DNA of 64,000 bases from Leucobacter aridicollis (lineage in GTDB: Bacteria > Actinomycetota > Actinomycetes > Actinomycetales > Microbacteriaceae). Of the stretch, positions 37,301 to 44,762 are shown piece after piece. Where the stretch lies: contig NZ_CP075339.1 in assembly GCF_024399335.1 (NCBI RefSeq), positions 2,790,001-2,854,000 of the forward strand, given 5' to 3'. Made by a program: the position numbers and the translations under genes. The notes under the pieces are model-generated. The model saw nothing but the letters and a program-made list of their open reading frames with translations. It did not search any database and was not told where the DNA came from. Position 1 is the stretch's first letter; each line of letters starts with the position of its first letter.

Positions 37301-37651
37301 GAGCGAGCCAGCCGCAGAGAAGTCGTGCGCTCCGCCAGCAAAGAACATATTGGTGATCTTCTGGGCGTGCTCAATGCCGCCAAGTGATGTCACCGCAAAC
37401 TTGCTGCTACATGAAAGCCCAAAGATCGTGTTGAGCTCCTCATAGCTGACGGGCTCACTCGGAGTTCGACCGCCTCCGAGTTTCTCGTTGACACAGGCGA
37501 GCAGTTGGTCGTCCGCAAACTGCACGAAGTCACTTTGGGTACCCCCGTCGTCGGCGAGCGCGGGCGATGCGCCCAGAACTGCGACGCCGCCAACCATAGC
37601 GAACGCCGAAATACCTGCGAGCAGTCTCAGACCCCTCGCTCGACGTTTCAT
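34385..37651 (-). CDS. Surface protein with leucine-rich repeats, Ig-like and Calx-beta domains
   Basis: 1,088 residues from ATG at 37651. A signal peptide ends near ALA-DD at 33. An internalin/SDS22-like leucine-rich repeat block of about ten 20-24-residue repeats spans about 110-330 (for example LTTLSLTGNPELSDLAPLGAL). A putative Ig/cadherin-like domain (LTGTPDVSGDWTFEIRVAD) follows, then four or five Calx-beta-like domains, each with SVRVRTVDGTAxAGxHYEA-type strands, probably calcium-binding. The end is Pro/Gly-rich, then LVHSGAS, a membrane helix and RMRRTQ, a poor match to an LPxTG signal. Probably an adhesin. Confidence 0.85.
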   Translation of the reverse strand: MKRRARGLRLLAGISAFAMVGGVAVLGASPALADDGGTQSDFVQFADDQLLACVNEKLGGGRTPSEPVSYEELNTIFGLSCSSKFAVTSLGGIEHAQKITNMFFAGGAHDFSAAGSLAAAAAMPKLNNLTLTDAHVTNASLADVGDITGLTTLSLTGNPELSDLAPLGALAKLNKLDVSRNVTLADLSPLRGLTTLRDFTASQNPLLVDLSPLRELTSLTSVSVYKTAVETLEPLSDLVKITNISAGYTNITTLEPISKLTQMRNLSFDYAKLQSLDGIEGMASLRTLEVNYNSDIGDDLGALGNKPELTRLHMNAIGATSLEPLFGLTGLTSLQALGNAISSLEGFQEAPEAAATGAFAVTAQQVTGEAKYVPRGAKMFRHDATGQLAKRDGSFPAPGGNLAPIPDPELPLMQIEVIKAWPDLEYTFAEESKKNDRFTGTVAMPIVWSSITSEDSATVPLGEAWYRDVTFTDGFPMAEMTLSGDVPAWLTVDGVTLTGTPDVSGDWTFEIRVADALGNAMTQRFDITVPQPNTSFFEISEDQDVVADGDVEVEFRVTRTDAAENPYTGEASVRVRTVDGTAKAGSHYEALDTTVSWAPGETATEKSVRVRVLGGEAGTDEAALSVELSDPTPANVTELGGGFTTDLTISYPQPEPSEFSISKPQLVRAAAKQPGHVPGDGEQDVTFTVTRTDSMHHPWTGDAKVAVKIYDPMATDGDDYSATVPLTWKRGDAAAKEFTITVTPGSAGDSNRVLALRVVAADPPEPYAKPAPRAVSGLTITYPQPDATSFTIGADQRGRAGTDFSFEVSRNDAAVNPWTGEASVLVATKDGSALAGTHYAAYSERLTWATGDAAPKTVTIESFAVPAGDPERIFEVELLQPEPSAFNVVADRSSATVTLESAVPNTTVVAFGGDARVASGDALTFTLSRTDAELDPWTGEASVRVRSVDGTAVAGEHFEAVDEVVTWSAGDATNKVVTISTTKMTSDVRERSLTLTLSEPTAHAVIGDRGSAVGTVTYEKETEPGVDGGPNPKPGPGDGSTETPDQKPGDPLVHSGASPLTLGLSAGAAMLALLAGGALLLMRMRRTQ

Positions 37652-37968
37652 TGGTCCTGGATCTGCCAGCGCGCGCACTATCGCTCCCCCTTGCTGTCTG
37701 TTCACTACGTCATGAATGCGTCGGCCAGCAGCGCGATCGAAAGAGCCCTCGCAAACGCTGGGTTTCGACGACACAGGAGGCCAAATACAGGCGCCAGCCT
37801 ATCCACAAAAAATGTAGGGGTCTAGTGTTTTGTGTGCCAAAATTAAGTGCTTCCAGGGAATTCACTATGCACATTCCCCGCACCCCGACCGCCATAACCA
37901 CGGCAGGCTCGCGGCAACGGCGCCCAGACACTCGAAGAGTCGTGCGCTCCTTCTCGCAGACCGTACAG
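37652..37968. other. Intergenic region upstream of the LRR surface protein
   Basis: 317 bases. The AT-rich centre (37800-37860) holds a predicted minus-strand promoter; the rest is the leader of the surface gene and the 3' flank of the frameshifted gene. No coding signal. Confidence 0.4.
37812..37841 (-). promoter_or_regulatory. Predicted promoter of the LRR surface protein
   Basis: TTGGCA (37836-37841) and TACATT (37812-37817) on the minus strand, 18 bases apart, in an AT-rich patch. This would give a leader of about 150 bases. Confidence 0.35.
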
Positions 37969-39379
37969 CTAGGCGAAAATCGCCTCGTAGGACGCACGAA
38001 GCCCCGGCTCAGCACCCTCAATGATTTTTGCGCCGGCGCGGCCGTCGGCTCCCCTCGTCTCAGCTGCGCTGCCCCATATGGCACAGAGCGCGTGGCGCCA
38101 CGCATAGTCATCCGATGGCTCGCCCCGCAGGGTCGCGGCGAGCGCCGGGACGCCACTCGGGCCACTCGCCACGCCAACTCCGCGGAGGGTGAGAAGCGCG
38201 GTCAGGCTGCGCTCATTCGCGACAAGCGCTGGGTAGATCTTGCGGTGCTGCAGCTCTTGGATGTTCCCGGCGCAGGCGAGTAGATAGTCGACCCCGGTTT
38301 CGTCGAAGCCGTGTGCCTCGATGTACCCGGCCAGAAAGTGCCCGTCAAGCGACTGGTGCTCACCGTCGACCTCGCCAAGGTAGTCGAGCACGAGCGGCGT
38401 GAATTCAGTACCGCCAGTTGCGGCCTCGGCGATCCCGAGCGCGAACACAGCGAGCGTTCCCGGCATCGCGCAATTCTCGCCCTCGAGGTTCGTGTACCAG
38501 TCGTACTCACTCATCGCAGCCCGCGCGTAGGCCGCAATCGCTGGCCAGAGTTCGGGGTAGCCGACGGCGCAGGCGAACAGCTGGTTCACTGACTTTCTCG
38601 GCAGCTTGTTCACCGGCAGGTATTGCTTTGTCGGTCCGCGGAACTCGAGAGCGTAGGAGCGTGGGAAGTCCGTCGTGTCGAGGAGCCTCGTGAGGTAGCC
38701 GAGCACCGCCGCGTAACTTGCAGCGTTCTCATGTTTCACGGCGATCTTGATAGTCGCGAGTGCATCGTTCGCCTTCGCGGTGACGCCCTCGGCTTCGCCA
38801 GTCCCGAGGAACGCGGCGAGCTCCTTCGGCAGTTGGCCTGTGCCCTCCTTCTTCAAGCGTGCGGGCAGGCTGCTGCCGAGCTTTGTCACCCAATCGAAGA
38901 TGCGGTTCGCACTCACAGACGCGTAGCTCGGGCCGTGCTTCAGTTCACCAACAGCGACGTAGCATGCGAACTCGAAGAACGACTCTGGCAGGTGACTCAC
39001 ATCGACGTCGTCGCGCAGCTGCCAGTCAGGGCTCCAGTCGTTGCCACGATCCTCGAAGTAGGGCGCACAGAGCCGCTGTTCAACCCACTGGGTCAGTGCG
39101 AAGGTGATGTCGTGCCATCCGAAGATTCTCCGCATGCGCTCAGCGAAGGCCCTCGCAGCGGTCGCATCAAACTCGTCGGCGGGTACGAGACCGAGCGCGT
39201 ACTCAAGCACCGCGCTGCCAAGGATCTTCTCGCCGTCAGTTTCGAACCCGTGCCCCCCTGCTGAGCACCACCCGCCTCGCGGTGCCATCGTTGACGGCCT
39301 GAACCGTGCGCTCAAACACCGCCCGCGCATGCTCATCGCGGAGAGCATCCTCGAAGACCAGGTACTCGATGCCAGTCAT
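37969..39379 (-). pseudogene. Unknown ~470-residue protein, frameshifted at a run of six G
   Basis: An ATG at 39379 opens a frame starting MTGIEYLVFEDALRDEHARA that reads well for about 42 codons, then enters a run of six G (39253-39258, C on the plus strand) and stops soon after. Removing one G would join it to the long downstream frame (HGFETDGEKILGSAV onward), which ends in SYEAIFA and gives about 470 residues. It may match an uncharacterised DUF family (DUF6138 comes to mind, unsure). Sequencing error, decay or phase-variable slippage could explain it. Operon partner of the chorismate mutase/GNAT gene 36 bases upstream. Confidence 0.7.
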
Positions 39380-39415
39380 ATGCACCGCCGCCTTCTTTCA
39401 TGTGGCGCTCGATGT

Positions 39416-40150
39416 TTATCTCTCGGGGAGCGCGAGGTGAATGAGTGGGTAGGGACGCCCGTCACCGTCGAGCTCACTGCGTCCAACCTCGGCGAAGCCG
39501 CGGCTCACATAGAACCCGTGAGCGCCTGGGTTCTGCTCGTTGACGTCAACGCGGGTCACACCGAGCCGCTCGATCGCATGGGCGAGCAGCGCGCTCCCCA
39601 CCCCGGTGCCTCGTGCTGCGTCGTCGACGAATAGCATCTCAAGGCTGCCCTCGGCTACTCCCGCGAAACCGACTGGCACACCGTCACGCTCGGCAACAGC
39701 GAGCGTCACAGCAGGGAAGTAGGCATCCGCAAGGTTTCCCTCGATCCTTGCAAAGTCTTCCTCAGCAAGGAAATCGTGGGTTGCCCGCACGGCGCTTCGC
39801 CAGATGCTGACTAGCGCCGAGTACTCCTCGGGCCCGCGCGTGGTGCGAATCACCTGACGCGCTTCGCCGTCGTGCACGGTGAGTTCAAGTTCAACGAACG
39901 CTGCGATGAGAGCACGGTAGGCGCTCTCGACAACGTCGGGCGACGCTCCGTGCTCGGCTGCCAGCCCGCGGACCTTGTGGATGACCTGTTCGACACGGTC
40001 CGGCGCCCGCACCGCCTGCTCATCGGTCTTCATCAGCCCCGCCGCTTCAACCCAGCGTTGTCGCCGCGCAATGAGCTCGACGATTTCGCCGTCAAGCTCG
40101 TCGATGGCTGCGCGCACTTCTGCGAGCGTCGGGGTCTCTTGAGTGCTCAT
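39416..40150 (-). CDS. Chorismate mutase-like domain fused to GNAT acetyltransferase
   Basis: 244 residues. Residues 1-95 are all-helical AroQ-type chorismate mutase: LAEVRAAIDELDGEIVELIARR with a downstream K in LMKTDEQ and APDRVEQVIHKV, matching the active-site Arg/Lys/Arg pattern. Residues 100-244 are a GNAT domain with MLFVDDAARGTGVGSALLAHAIE and FYVSRGFAEVGRSE. ATG start. Most AroQ domains stand alone or are joined to shikimate-pathway enzymes, so this fusion is uncommon. The CM part may be catalytic or only a scaffold. Confidence 0.8.
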   Translation of the reverse strand: MSTQETPTLAEVRAAIDELDGEIVELIARRQRWVEAAGLMKTDEQAVRAPDRVEQVIHKVRGLAAEHGASPDVVESAYRALIAAFVELELTVHDGEARQVIRTTRGPEEYSALVSIWRSAVRATHDFLAEEDFARIEGNLADAYFPAVTLAVAERDGVPVGFAGVAEGSLEMLFVDDAARGTGVGSALLAHAIERLGVTRVDVNEQNPGAHGFYVSRGFAEVGRSELDGDGRPYPLIHLALPER

Positions 40151-40242
40151 CGATCCAGAATATCGCGGCTACTCTGCCGGGGTAGCGCTGACGCTACCCC
40201 GAAGCTCGCGCGGGGGCCATCGTCCTGCCGGCAGATTCGGGA

Positions 40243-41007
40243 GTGAATGGAGGGGTGACGATTTCCCCGCCTCCGGCCGAACTGCACAACCCGACAGTCT
40301 CAGTCGTGATCCCTATGCACAACGAGGCCAGAATCATCGCCCGCTGTCTCCGGGCGCTCGCCGGGCAGAGCGAACCAGCCGACGAAATCATCGTTGTCGA
40401 CAACGCATGCACCGATGGGAGTGACAGGATCGCGGCGCGATTCCCCGGGGTGCGCGTCGTGACTGAGCCCAGGCAGGGAGTGACGTTTGCGCGAACCGCC
40501 GGATTCGACGCTGCGCGCTCAGAGGTCATCGCCCGGATCGACGCCGACACCGTCGTGCCGCCAACATGGATCGCGCGCATCCGCGACGACTTTCGCGATC
40601 CCACACTCGATGGGCAGGGCGGTGGCGCCGCTATCGCGGAGCTCTCCCCCGGACCACGGCTCTGGTTCGCGTGGTGGTATCGGGGATTTCGGTTGTGGCA
40701 CCAGCGCAGCATCGGGGTGCGCCCCATGCTGTATGGATTCAACAGCGCGTTTCGTCGGCGGGCCTGGCTCGAGGCCCGCCAGCTCGTCGGGCACGGTGAC
40801 GACCTGGTGAGCGAAGACGTTGATGTGACGATCGCGTTGCTGCGCACCGGGCACCGGCTGCGGTACGCTCCTGACCTCATCGTGCAGGCGCGCCTGTTTC
40901 GCTCGATCGATGGGAAAAAGCTGAGTCGGTACTACGAAACAGACAGCATGACGCTCGCACGGCACCGCTACGGGAACCAGAGGAGATGGGCGGGCCGCGC
41001 AACGTGA
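40243..41007 (+). CDS. Family 2 glycosyltransferase
   Basis: 254 residues. GT-A fold: TVSVVIPMHNEARIIARCLRAL opens, VDNACTDGS binds the nucleotide and RIDADTVVPP carries the DxD metal motif. No membrane helix. Start GTG at 40243 or GTG 40255; both have weak ribosome sites. Overlaps the following flippase-like gene by 22 bases. It probably acts on a lipid-linked sugar for wall or glycolipid synthesis. Confidence 0.88.
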   Translation: MNGGVTISPPPAELHNPTVSVVIPMHNEARIIARCLRALAGQSEPADEIIVVDNACTDGSDRIAARFPGVRVVTEPRQGVTFARTAGFDAARSEVIARIDADTVVPPTWIARIRDDFRDPTLDGQGGGAAIAELSPGPRLWFAWWYRGFRLWHQRSIGVRPMLYGFNSAFRRRAWLEARQLVGHGDDLVSEDVDVTIALLRTGHRLRYAPDLIVQARLFRSIDGKKLSRYYETDSMTLARHRYGNQRRWAGRAT

Positions 41008-42044
41008 GTGCGGGCTGGGTGCGCTCCCCCAGGTTCTGGGTCAGCGCGGTCACTGTGCTGCTCGTGGCGATGATCGTCGCAGCTGCTTGGCCGACGCTTG
41101 TCGACGCCGCCCGCAGTCTTCCGCTCGTGAACCCTGGAGTAATGGCGCTTCTCGTCCCTGTGCAGCTCGCGAGCTTCGCACTCACCGGCGAGGCACTGTT
41201 CTCGTACCTTCGCGCTCGAGGCGAGCTCCACGGGTTGCGCCCGCTTACCGCGATGAGAATGTCACTCGAGTTCAACTTCGCGAATCACATGCTGCCATCG
41301 GGCGGCGCTGCCGGCATCACTTACACGAGCTGGAAGCTCGCGAGCCTGGGGGTTCCTGCAGCAAAGGGCACGCTCGCGCAGCTTGCACGCTTCGCAGTGA
41401 CGTTCCTGTCGTTCTGCATCTTGTTGCTTGCCGCAGCGGCGTGGCTACTCGCCAGCGGCACTGGAACCGCGGCAGTACTCTGGTCGGCCGCGGGCGTCGG
41501 CGCACTCGCACTTGGCGCAACGATTGGTGGCGCACTGCTGCTGCAACGGAGGCGCGCACTGCACAGGTTCGCTGGCGTCGTTGTGAAGGTCGCGAACTGG
41601 GGCGCAAACATCGTCGGTAGGCCCGCCGGCGTGCAGACGGGAAATGTTGTGCGTTTCTTCGACGGGCTGCATGTCGAACTGCGGGAGACCCTTCGTGCCC
41701 CGCGCGCGCTCCGCACCCCGTTCACCTTGTCATTTCTCGTGCATGCATGCGATGCCGGGCTGTTCTGGATCGCCCTCGCCGCCTTCGGCATGCACGCCGA
41801 CCCGGCGCTCGTGTTTGTCGCCTACGGGCTCGCGACAGTGACGAGCATGGTGGTGACGACCCCCAACGGCGTCGGTGTGTACGAGGTCGTGATGATCGGC
41901 ATGCTCGTTTCAGGAGGACTCCCCGACGCGCTCGTGGTTGCGGCGGTCACGCTTGCACGGGCGATCCTCTTGCTCGGCACGATCATGTTCGGGTGGGCGT
42001 TCTACCAGCACAGCGTGGCACGGAGTGGACGGCGAGGGCCCTGA
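40986..42044 (+). CDS. Lysylphosphatidylglycerol synthase TM-domain (UPF0104) family protein
   Basis: 352 residues, about eight helices. FNFANHMLPSGGAAGITYTSWKLASLGV is the family signature (N-x-x-x-PxGGxxG), as in YbhN and the flippase half of MprF. No catalytic synthase domain is present. Next to a GT2 enzyme, it may move a glycolipid or polyprenyl-linked sugar across the membrane. Terminator at 42145. Confidence 0.82.
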   Translation: MGGPRNVSAGWVRSPRFWVSAVTVLLVAMIVAAAWPTLVDAARSLPLVNPGVMALLVPVQLASFALTGEALFSYLRARGELHGLRPLTAMRMSLEFNFANHMLPSGGAAGITYTSWKLASLGVPAAKGTLAQLARFAVTFLSFCILLLAAAAWLLASGTGTAAVLWSAAGVGALALGATIGGALLLQRRRALHRFAGVVVKVANWGANIVGRPAGVQTGNVVRFFDGLHVELRETLRAPRALRTPFTLSFLVHACDAGLFWIALAAFGMHADPALVFVAYGLATVTSMVVTTPNGVGVYEVVMIGMLVSGGLPDALVVAAVTLARAILLLGTIMFGWAFYQHSVARSGRRGP

Positions 42045-42144
42045 CGGGCAAGTCCTCGTGGTTCCCGAGCCTCGCGCCGGGCACGGTGCTCAGCTCGACC
42101 ACTACCGAAGCGAGCGTCGTGAAGGGCTAAAGCCTCCAGGCGGC

Positions 42145-42172
42145 AAGAAGCCCCTCCGAGGAGGGGCTTCTT
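42145..42172 (+). terminator. Intrinsic terminator
   Basis: AAGAAGCCCCTC and GAGGGGCTTCTT, perfect 12-base arms around CGAG, then TTGTTGT-like tail. Between the convergent UPF0104 and MFS genes and likely used by both. Confidence 0.85.
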
Positions 42173-42217
42173 GTTGTAGTGCGCGATTGCGGCGGCGCCG
42201 AGCCGTATGGCGCGGCG

Positions 42218-43456
42218 TTAGCGTACGAGCGCCTCCGCTGGCTGCGCACGCCGCACGTCCTTCGCGAAGCTCGGGAAGCAAAGGTTGAGCAGCGCTGTCG
42301 CGACAACCATCCCGACGAAGCCGAGAACGTAGTCGCCGGTTGAATCCTTCACGAGTCCCATCACATACGGGTAGACGAATCCGCCAACGATGAAGCCGAT
42401 TCCGAGCACGAAGCCATTGACTGCGCCAGCCATGCGCGCGGGCACCGACTCGGTTGCGAGCGCCAGGGCGAGAGGCATTCCGGTGTAGACCCCGAGGCCG
42501 ACGAGCGGGAGGCAGATCGCTGCGAACACGTAGTTGCCTGAGGCAATGCTGACGGTGAGGGCACCCATGAAGAGCGTCATGGCGAGGCCCGCGAGCAGGA
42601 TCAGGTTCTTTCGCTTGCCGAGGCGGTCCGAGATGAGACCAAAGATGATCGACGTTGCGACACCGGCGAGCACGTAGCAGGAGGCGAAGAAGCCGGCCGC
42701 CGTTGTCGACCAGCCTGCGTCCTCGATCAGGATCGTCGGCATCCAGACGGCCACTACTGCGAAGATTCCCCACTCGCCGATAAAGAAGGCAGCTGCGACC
42801 AAGACGTTGCGGCTGAACAGCCAGCTGACAGCCGACCGGCCGCTGGCGTCTGCTTCCTGCGCGGCCTCTTCGGCCGGGGCTGGCGGAACGTCCTTCAGGA
42901 AGAGCGCGGCGATGACAAGGACAACGATGAGGAAGACGCCGCCGATTGTCGAGCCGGTGCGCCAACCGAACGCGACGAGCACGATCGCGAACAGATAGAG
43001 CGCGAAAACCGACCCGATGCCATCGGTCGTGAACATGACGCCGAGCGCAATTCCGCTCTTGCGCTCGCGCTCGAACCAGTTAATTGCCATCGTGTACGGC
43101 CCGACGAACAACAGCCCAACTCCGAGGCCGCTGATTGCGCGGCCGAGCATGAGCATGCCGTAGTCAGGCGCAAGCGCGAAGACGAACTGCCCGACGATCG
43201 CGGCGACAAGGCCAACGAGGATGATCTTCTTGATTCCGATCCTGTCGCCGATCACTCCGGCGAATGGCAGGATGATGCCGCCAACGAGGGCGGTAATCGA
43301 GGCGAGCAGGCCGGCCTGGCTCGCGCTGAGCGACAGCTCTTCGGAGATCTCGAGCAGGCTCGGGGTCCATCCGATGTAGGGGATGAAGCAGGCGATGAGA
43401 ACCAGGTAGGACAGGCTCAGCATCACCCACTTGGTTGTGGGGCTCGTCTTAGTCAT
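42218..43456 (-). CDS. Major facilitator superfamily transporter
   Basis: 412 residues, 12 helices with the loop 2-3 signature GVIGDRIGIKK (about 67-77) and a shorter repeat RLGKRKN in loop 8-9. The pattern is that of the anion/sugar-phosphate or NarK-like MFS groups, but the substrate is not readable. ATG start. Upstream lie two palindromes that may be regulator sites. No regulator gene adjoins it. Confidence 0.85.
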   Translation of the reverse strand: MTKTSPTTKWVMLSLSYLVLIACFIPYIGWTPSLLEISEELSLSASQAGLLASITALVGGIILPFAGVIGDRIGIKKIILVGLVAAIVGQFVFALAPDYGMLMLGRAISGLGVGLLFVGPYTMAINWFERERKSGIALGVMFTTDGIGSVFALYLFAIVLVAFGWRTGSTIGGVFLIVVLVIAALFLKDVPPAPAEEAAQEADASGRSAVSWLFSRNVLVAAAFFIGEWGIFAVVAVWMPTILIEDAGWSTTAAGFFASCYVLAGVATSIIFGLISDRLGKRKNLILLAGLAMTLFMGALTVSIASGNYVFAAICLPLVGLGVYTGMPLALALATESVPARMAGAVNGFVLGIGFIVGGFVYPYVMGLVKDSTGDYVLGFVGMVVATALLNLCFPSFAKDVRRAQPAEALVR

Positions 43457-43487
43457 GAAGGCGCACTTTCCATCTCGGCATTGAGAA

Positions 43488-43538
43488 CAAATTCAACAAC
43501 GAATTTGCATAGAGAACAGCAACCAAACCACTAGTTTG
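43488..43538 (-). promoter_or_regulatory. Two inverted repeats upstream of the MFS gene
   Basis: CAAATTC-6-GAATTTG (43488-43507) and CAAAC-5-GTTTG (43524-43538) are perfect palindromic arms in an AT-rich patch 32-82 bases before the MFS start. The region also has two GAGAAC copies. Likely operator for a repressor or activator not encoded here. Confidence 0.5.
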
Positions 43539-43675
43539 CTGCCAGAGCAAAACAATATAGCTAATCTTGCTCATTCACAAGCCCAAGGTCGCGAACACTG
43601 GCGCTGGGACCAAAACCGCAGCCCAAACTCCGCGCCAACAGCGCCCATCGCGCAGGTGAACTCGCCCAAATCGCA

Positions 43676-43703
43676 ATGAAGCCCCTCCGCAGAGGGGCTT
43701 CAT
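43676..43703 (-). terminator. Terminator after tRNA-Asp
   Basis: ATGAAGCCCCTC and GAGGGGCTTCAT, perfect 12-base arms around CGCA, starting five bases beyond the tRNA 3' end. Confidence 0.8.
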
Positions 43704-43707
43704 CCAA

Positions 43708-43784
43708 TGGCGACCCTGACGGGACTTGAACCCGCGACCTCCGCCGTGACAGGGCGGCGCGCTAACCAACTGCGCTACAGGGCC
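43708..43784 (-). tRNA. tRNA-Asp (GTC), CCA encoded
   Basis: Read on the minus strand: acceptor GGCCCTG/CAGGGTC, discriminator G, encoded CCA, D-loop with GTTGG, anticodon loop CTGTCAC (anticodon GTC) on stem CCGCC/GGCGG, and T-loop GGTTCAAG. The coding body is identical to the copy at 44078-44151. Confidence 0.95.
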
Positions 43785-43861
43785 ATACATGTTTTTCAAT
43801 TGCGCCTTGCTCGCCGCACCCCTCGCCCACAAAGTGGACAGGGAACGGGTCTGCAAGAAAA

Positions 43862-43894
43862 GAACCCCCACGAGTAGAAGCCTCATGAGGGTTC
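43862..43894 (-). terminator. Terminator after tRNA-Phe
   Basis: On the minus strand GAACCC with GGGTTC closes an imperfect stem followed by TTTTCTT, about 25 bases after the tRNA-Phe 3' end. Confidence 0.7.
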
Positions 43895-43919
43895 AGCAGC
43901 GGTGTAATACTCCGCTACG

Positions 43920-43992
43920 TGGCTCCGACCGGCATCGATCCGGTGACCTTTCGATTTTCAGTCGAACGCTCTACCAACTGAGCTACAGAGCC
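43920..43992 (-). tRNA. tRNA-Phe (GAA), CCA not encoded
   Basis: Acceptor GGCTCTG/CGGAGCC, discriminator A, anticodon loop CTGAAAA (GAA) on stem TTCGA/TCGAA, D-arm AGCTCAGTTGGTAGAGC. The base after the discriminator is C, then G, so CCA must be added after transcription. Confidence 0.95.
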
Positions 43993-44042
43993 AGACGATC
44001 GTTCGAACTGGGTGACCAACTCTGGCAATCGCCGTTGGAATG

Positions 44043-44066
44043 AAGAAACCCTTCCTTAGAAGGGCT
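44043..44066 (-). terminator. Terminator after the second tRNA-Asp
   Basis: AGCCCTTC and GAAGGGTT with a TAAG loop on the minus strand, followed by TCTTCATT, about 12 bases beyond the tRNA. Confidence 0.65.
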
Positions 44067-44077
44067 CCTCAATCCAG

Positions 44078-44151
44078 CGACCCTGACGGGACTTGAACCC
44101 GCGACCTCCGCCGTGACAGGGCGGCGCGCTAACCAACTGCGCTACAGGGCC
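44078..44151 (-). tRNA. tRNA-Asp (GTC), second copy, CCA not encoded
   Basis: Same 74-base body as the first copy (acceptor GGCCCTG, anticodon GTC), but followed by CTGG rather than CCA. The two copies probably come from a local duplication with flank divergence. Confidence 0.95.
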
Positions 44152-44178
44152 ATTCATATTCAATTGTGTTCGGTATAG

Positions 44179-44251
44179 TGACCCCAACGGGATTCGAACC
44201 CGTGCTGCCGCCGTGAAAGGGCGGTGTCCTAGGCCGCTAAACGATGGGGCC
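44179..44251 (-). tRNA. tRNA-Glu (TTC)
   Basis: Acceptor GGCCCCA/TGGGGTC, discriminator A, anticodon loop CTTTCAC (TTC) on CCGCC/GGCGG, D-arm TAGCGGCCTA. CCA not encoded. First gene of the tRNA cluster; about 27 bases before the second tRNA-Asp, so these two are probably on one transcript. Confidence 0.95.
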
Positions 44252-44381
44252 GAAGCAATTTCTTGCCGTGCTACCGAGATATGAGCTTAGGGCACGAATG
44301 CCGCGAGACGCAAATCCCGGCGAGCAACCGGTATCCCTGGCGTGTCGCAGTTGCGCTCCCGCCACCCGGAAAATCTCGCGT

Positions 44382-44666
44382 CTACCCGCCGAGGGCGCGC
44401 TGCACCCGGTTGAGTGAGATGTTCTCGAGTAATTGCACACCGTCACCGGTGCGCTGCTCAAAGTGGTACCCCATCTTGCCCTGGCTGAGCATGCCAATGA
44501 GGTACGGCTCGTTCGCATTCCACATGATCCATGTGGGCTGCCCCTGCATGTTCGGGCCGAGGAAAGTGAACTCAATCGCCTGCTGCCCGAACCGCTGAAT
44601 GTGCGGCATCAACCGATCCGTAGGGAGCGCTAGGACCTTTTCACCTTGCCGTTGCACCTCACTCAT
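44382..44666 (-). CDS. Conserved hypothetical protein (94 residues)
   Basis: Small soluble protein: MSEVQRQGEKVLALPTDRL, then QQAIEFTFLGPNMQGQPTWIMWN and YLIGMLSQGKMGYHFEQRTG. No family recognised; no signal or membrane segment. ATG start. It lies between the M18-peptidase terminator and the tRNA cluster and is a single-gene unit. Confidence 0.65.
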   Translation of the reverse strand: MSEVQRQGEKVLALPTDRLMPHIQRFGQQAIEFTFLGPNMQGQPTWIMWNANEPYLIGMLSQGKMGYHFEQRTGDGVQLLENISLNRVQRALGG

Positions 44667-44708
44667 GGCCTGATCCTATCGAACAGACATAAGAATTTCG
44701 ATGAAGAA

Positions 44709-44744
44709 ACGCTCAGCCGCGCACTCGCGTGCGCGGCTGAGCGT
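44709..44744 (-). terminator. Intrinsic terminator after aminopeptidase operon
   Basis: ACGCTCAGCCGCGCAC and GTGCGCGGCTGAGCGT, perfect 16-base arms around TCGC, followed by TTCTTCATCG on the minus strand. Confidence 0.85.
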
Positions 44745-44762
44745 CGTTTCGTGAACTCGCGA

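Noticed and set aside
42045..42130. Open frame ending in TTTEASVVKG after the UPF0104 gene
   Set aside because: No start or upstream coding match; probably chance.
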